Source of the DNA: Candidatus Baldrarchaeota archaeon
Lineage (GTDB): Archaea > Asgardarchaeota > Baldrarchaeia > Baldrarchaeales > DXJG01
Direction: 5' to 3'
DNA: 64,000 bases
NCBI GenBank assembly: GCA_019056805.1
Contig: DXJG01000002.1
Location: 347,103 to 411,102, forward strand
The notes under the pieces were generated by a model. The model was not told where the DNA came from. It was given only the letters and a program-made list of their open reading frames with translations, and made no database searches. This document shows, one piece after another, positions 62,625-64,000 of the stretch. How positions within the stretch are numbered: the first letter of the stretch is position 1; each line of letters starts with the position of its first letter. A program made the translations under genes and the position numbers.

Positions 62625-64000
62625 CTAGATTAATCCAGCCTCTCTGGCAAATTCTCCATAACCCATTCTCATAAGCTCTTTTGTGCTTCTATGAAGAATT
62701 ACATCAATAAACTCTTCTTCTGTCGGCTCGTTGAAAAAGTTTCCAAAAGCCTCCGCATATTCACTTCTTTCTTCACATTTAACAAGTTTTTCAGCCGCTG
62801 GCTCAGAAATAATAATAGTTACATCCGGATTATCCGCAGCACCCATAGAAATCTTAATTTTAGGACGTTCTCCACTCTCAAGCACCATCACATAAAATTT
62901 CAATTTAGGTTCTTGAGTTTTCCAATCAACAATTTCATAATTAAACTTACAGCCCACCCTTAGCCCCTTAAATATTTCAACATGTCCATTTAAATAATCC
63001 ATAAGTCTTTTACCAGGACTTATCTCAACAACTTCCACAGTTTTAGGAGCGACTTCAACAACTTCATGAACTTGGGTTTCAACTAAGAATTCTGCAATAT
63101 CTAAAACCTTTAACCCATTATCTGCTGCCTGTTTCAAATTTAACTTGCAGAACGGACAAGCAGACAAAAGAATACTCGCATTAACTTCTAAAGCTTCATC
63201 GATTCTATTTCTAGCAACTTTCAACGCAAGATCTGGAAATGTGCTTTTAACACCGCCCCCAGCGCCACAACAATGAGCAAAATTCTTTATAGTTTCCATT
63301 TCAATAAGTTTAATATCTTTAATTCGCTTTATAATGTTTCTAGGAGCTTCATACACATCTAAATGCCTACCTAGATGACATGGATCGTGATAAGTAACTA
63401 TTTCATCATTTTTTGCTTCAAATACGATATTTTTATCCTTTAGATAAGTGTCCAAGAACTCAACTAAATGAAGGGTTTCAAATCCCAGGTCTCTACCGAG
63501 AATTTCAGGATAATCCTTCTTAAAGGTCCTATAACAACCGGGACAAGTGAAAATAACAGTTTTAACATTCATTTCATTGAGTTTCTTAACAAGTCTTTCT
63601 GCTTGTTCTTTAGCTTCATTAACATAACCATATCTTAATAGTATTGATCCACAACATGTCTCATCTCTCAATACTGCAAATTCTTTTTTAAATTGCTTTA
63701 AAAATTTAATCGCAGCCAAAGCTATTTCTTTAGTTCTATAAGATGATGTACAACCGATGAAATACACAATATCTGCTTTTTCTGGAATATTTGAAAGTTC
63801 TTCTCCAAGAAAACTTAGCCTTTCTTCTTTAGGTTCCCCATAAGGATTATCAAGGTTCTTAATGTTCTCCAAAATCGAAAGATGTTTCTCAAACCTAAAA
63901 CCTTGAGAAACTAAGTCACGTCTTAAAGCTTCCATTATAGAAGGTGTATCTATTCCACCTTCAACTGCTAGGCACGTTTCTCTACAAGCTCCACAAGTAG
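62625..64000 (-). CDS. HdrD/GlpC-like iron-sulfur protein with SCP2-like tail, 5' end beyond window
   Basis: The frame stays open to the right edge; upstream of the internal Met at 63935 it encodes CGACRETCLAVEGG, part of a [4Fe-4S] motif, so the true start lies outside. Two CCG domains follow: CTSSY...DETCCGSILLRYG...CPGCY and HDPCHLGRH...HCCGAGGG...CPFCK, as in HdrD/HdrB and GlpC subunits that handle disulfide or quinone electrons. After residue 305 or so comes a C-terminal domain of about 130 residues with the SCP2-like NPDVTIIISEPAAEKLV. That fusion is unusual. Partners may lie beyond the window. Confidence 0.88.
   Translation of the reverse strand, partial: TCGACRETCLAVEGGIDTPSIMEALRRDLVSQGFRFEKHLSILENIKNLDNPYGEPKEERLSFLGEELSNIPEKADIVYFIGCTSSYRTKEIALAAIKFLKQFKKEFAVLRDETCCGSILLRYGYVNEAKEQAERLVKKLNEMNVKTVIFTCPGCYRTFKKDYPEILGRDLGFETLHLVEFLDTYLKDKNIVFEAKNDEIVTYHDPCHLGRHLDVYEAPRNIIKRIKDIKLIEMETIKNFAHCCGAGGGVKSTFPDLALKVARNRIDEALEVNASILLSACPFCKLNLKQAADNGLKVLDIAEFLVETQVHEVVEVAPKTVEVVEISPGKRLMDYLNGHVEIFKGLRVGCKFNYEIVDWKTQEPKLKFYVMVLESGERPKIKISMGAADNPDVTIIISEPAAEKLVKCEERSEYAEAFGNFFNEPTEEEFIDVILHRSTKELMRMGYGEFAREAGLI

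Overview
The window is archaeal chromosome: AT-rich, densely packed, with short intergenic gaps. The evidence is an archaeal/eukaryotic-type release factor (aRF1), ribosomal protein eL41, a C/D box guide RNA, pyruvoyl-dependent arginine decarboxylase, archaemetzincin, archaeal-type nicotinate phosphoribosyltransferase, two TIGR00304/DUF131 proteins, TATA-box promoters and GGAGG/GGTGA ribosome sites. Many genes appear to start at TTG or GTG 5-8 bases after the ribosome site; I moved several starts inward for this reason. A deep Thermoproteota (TACK) lineage such as Bathyarchaeia is my best guess, but no rRNA is present to prove it. I saw no tRNA, rRNA, CRISPR array or insertion sequence.

Layout. 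1-5.6 kb: a secreted subtilisin (cut by the left edge), a small ABC exporter with an unusual ATPase, and an RNase J-like nuclease. 5.7-9.1 kb: two DUF151 proteins, a coiled-coil protein, an unknown protein and a longin-like protein. 9.1-12.7 kb: argS and three small membrane proteins. 12.8-18.2 kb: a three-gene operon with a 1023-residue coiled-coil protein, an FtsZ/tubulin-family GTPase and a second helical protein; this is the best candidate for an undescribed system. 18.3-24.6 kb: two different methionyl-tRNA synthetases in tandem, a HAD phosphatase, aRF1 and a pilin-like protein. 24.7-33.6 kb: arginine decarboxylase, a PdeM-like phosphoesterase and a 2513-residue Lhr helicase precursor with two inteins.

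33.7-37.2 kb: divergent pncB/pncA (NAD salvage), a 49-residue protein and a phosphohexomutase. 37.7-46.5 kb: a complete peptide-type ABC importer (binding protein, two permeases, two ATPases) with small membrane proteins between its parts and a surface protein after it. 46.6-56 kb: mixed genes, including a 35-codon eL41 gene, an AIR-synthase-like protein, a possible ECF S component, a divergent PRPP synthase-like protein, an M48 protease and an SDR epimerase. 56-64 kb: a cysteine-cluster protein, archaemetzincin, a TPR/CARDB protein, an HD hydrolase, a C/D box sRNA whose two guides match neighbouring 16S rRNA sites, and three iron-sulfur proteins (QueG-like, DUF362, HdrD/GlpC-like fused to an SCP2-like tail).

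All assignments come from reading motifs by eye. No database search was possible.
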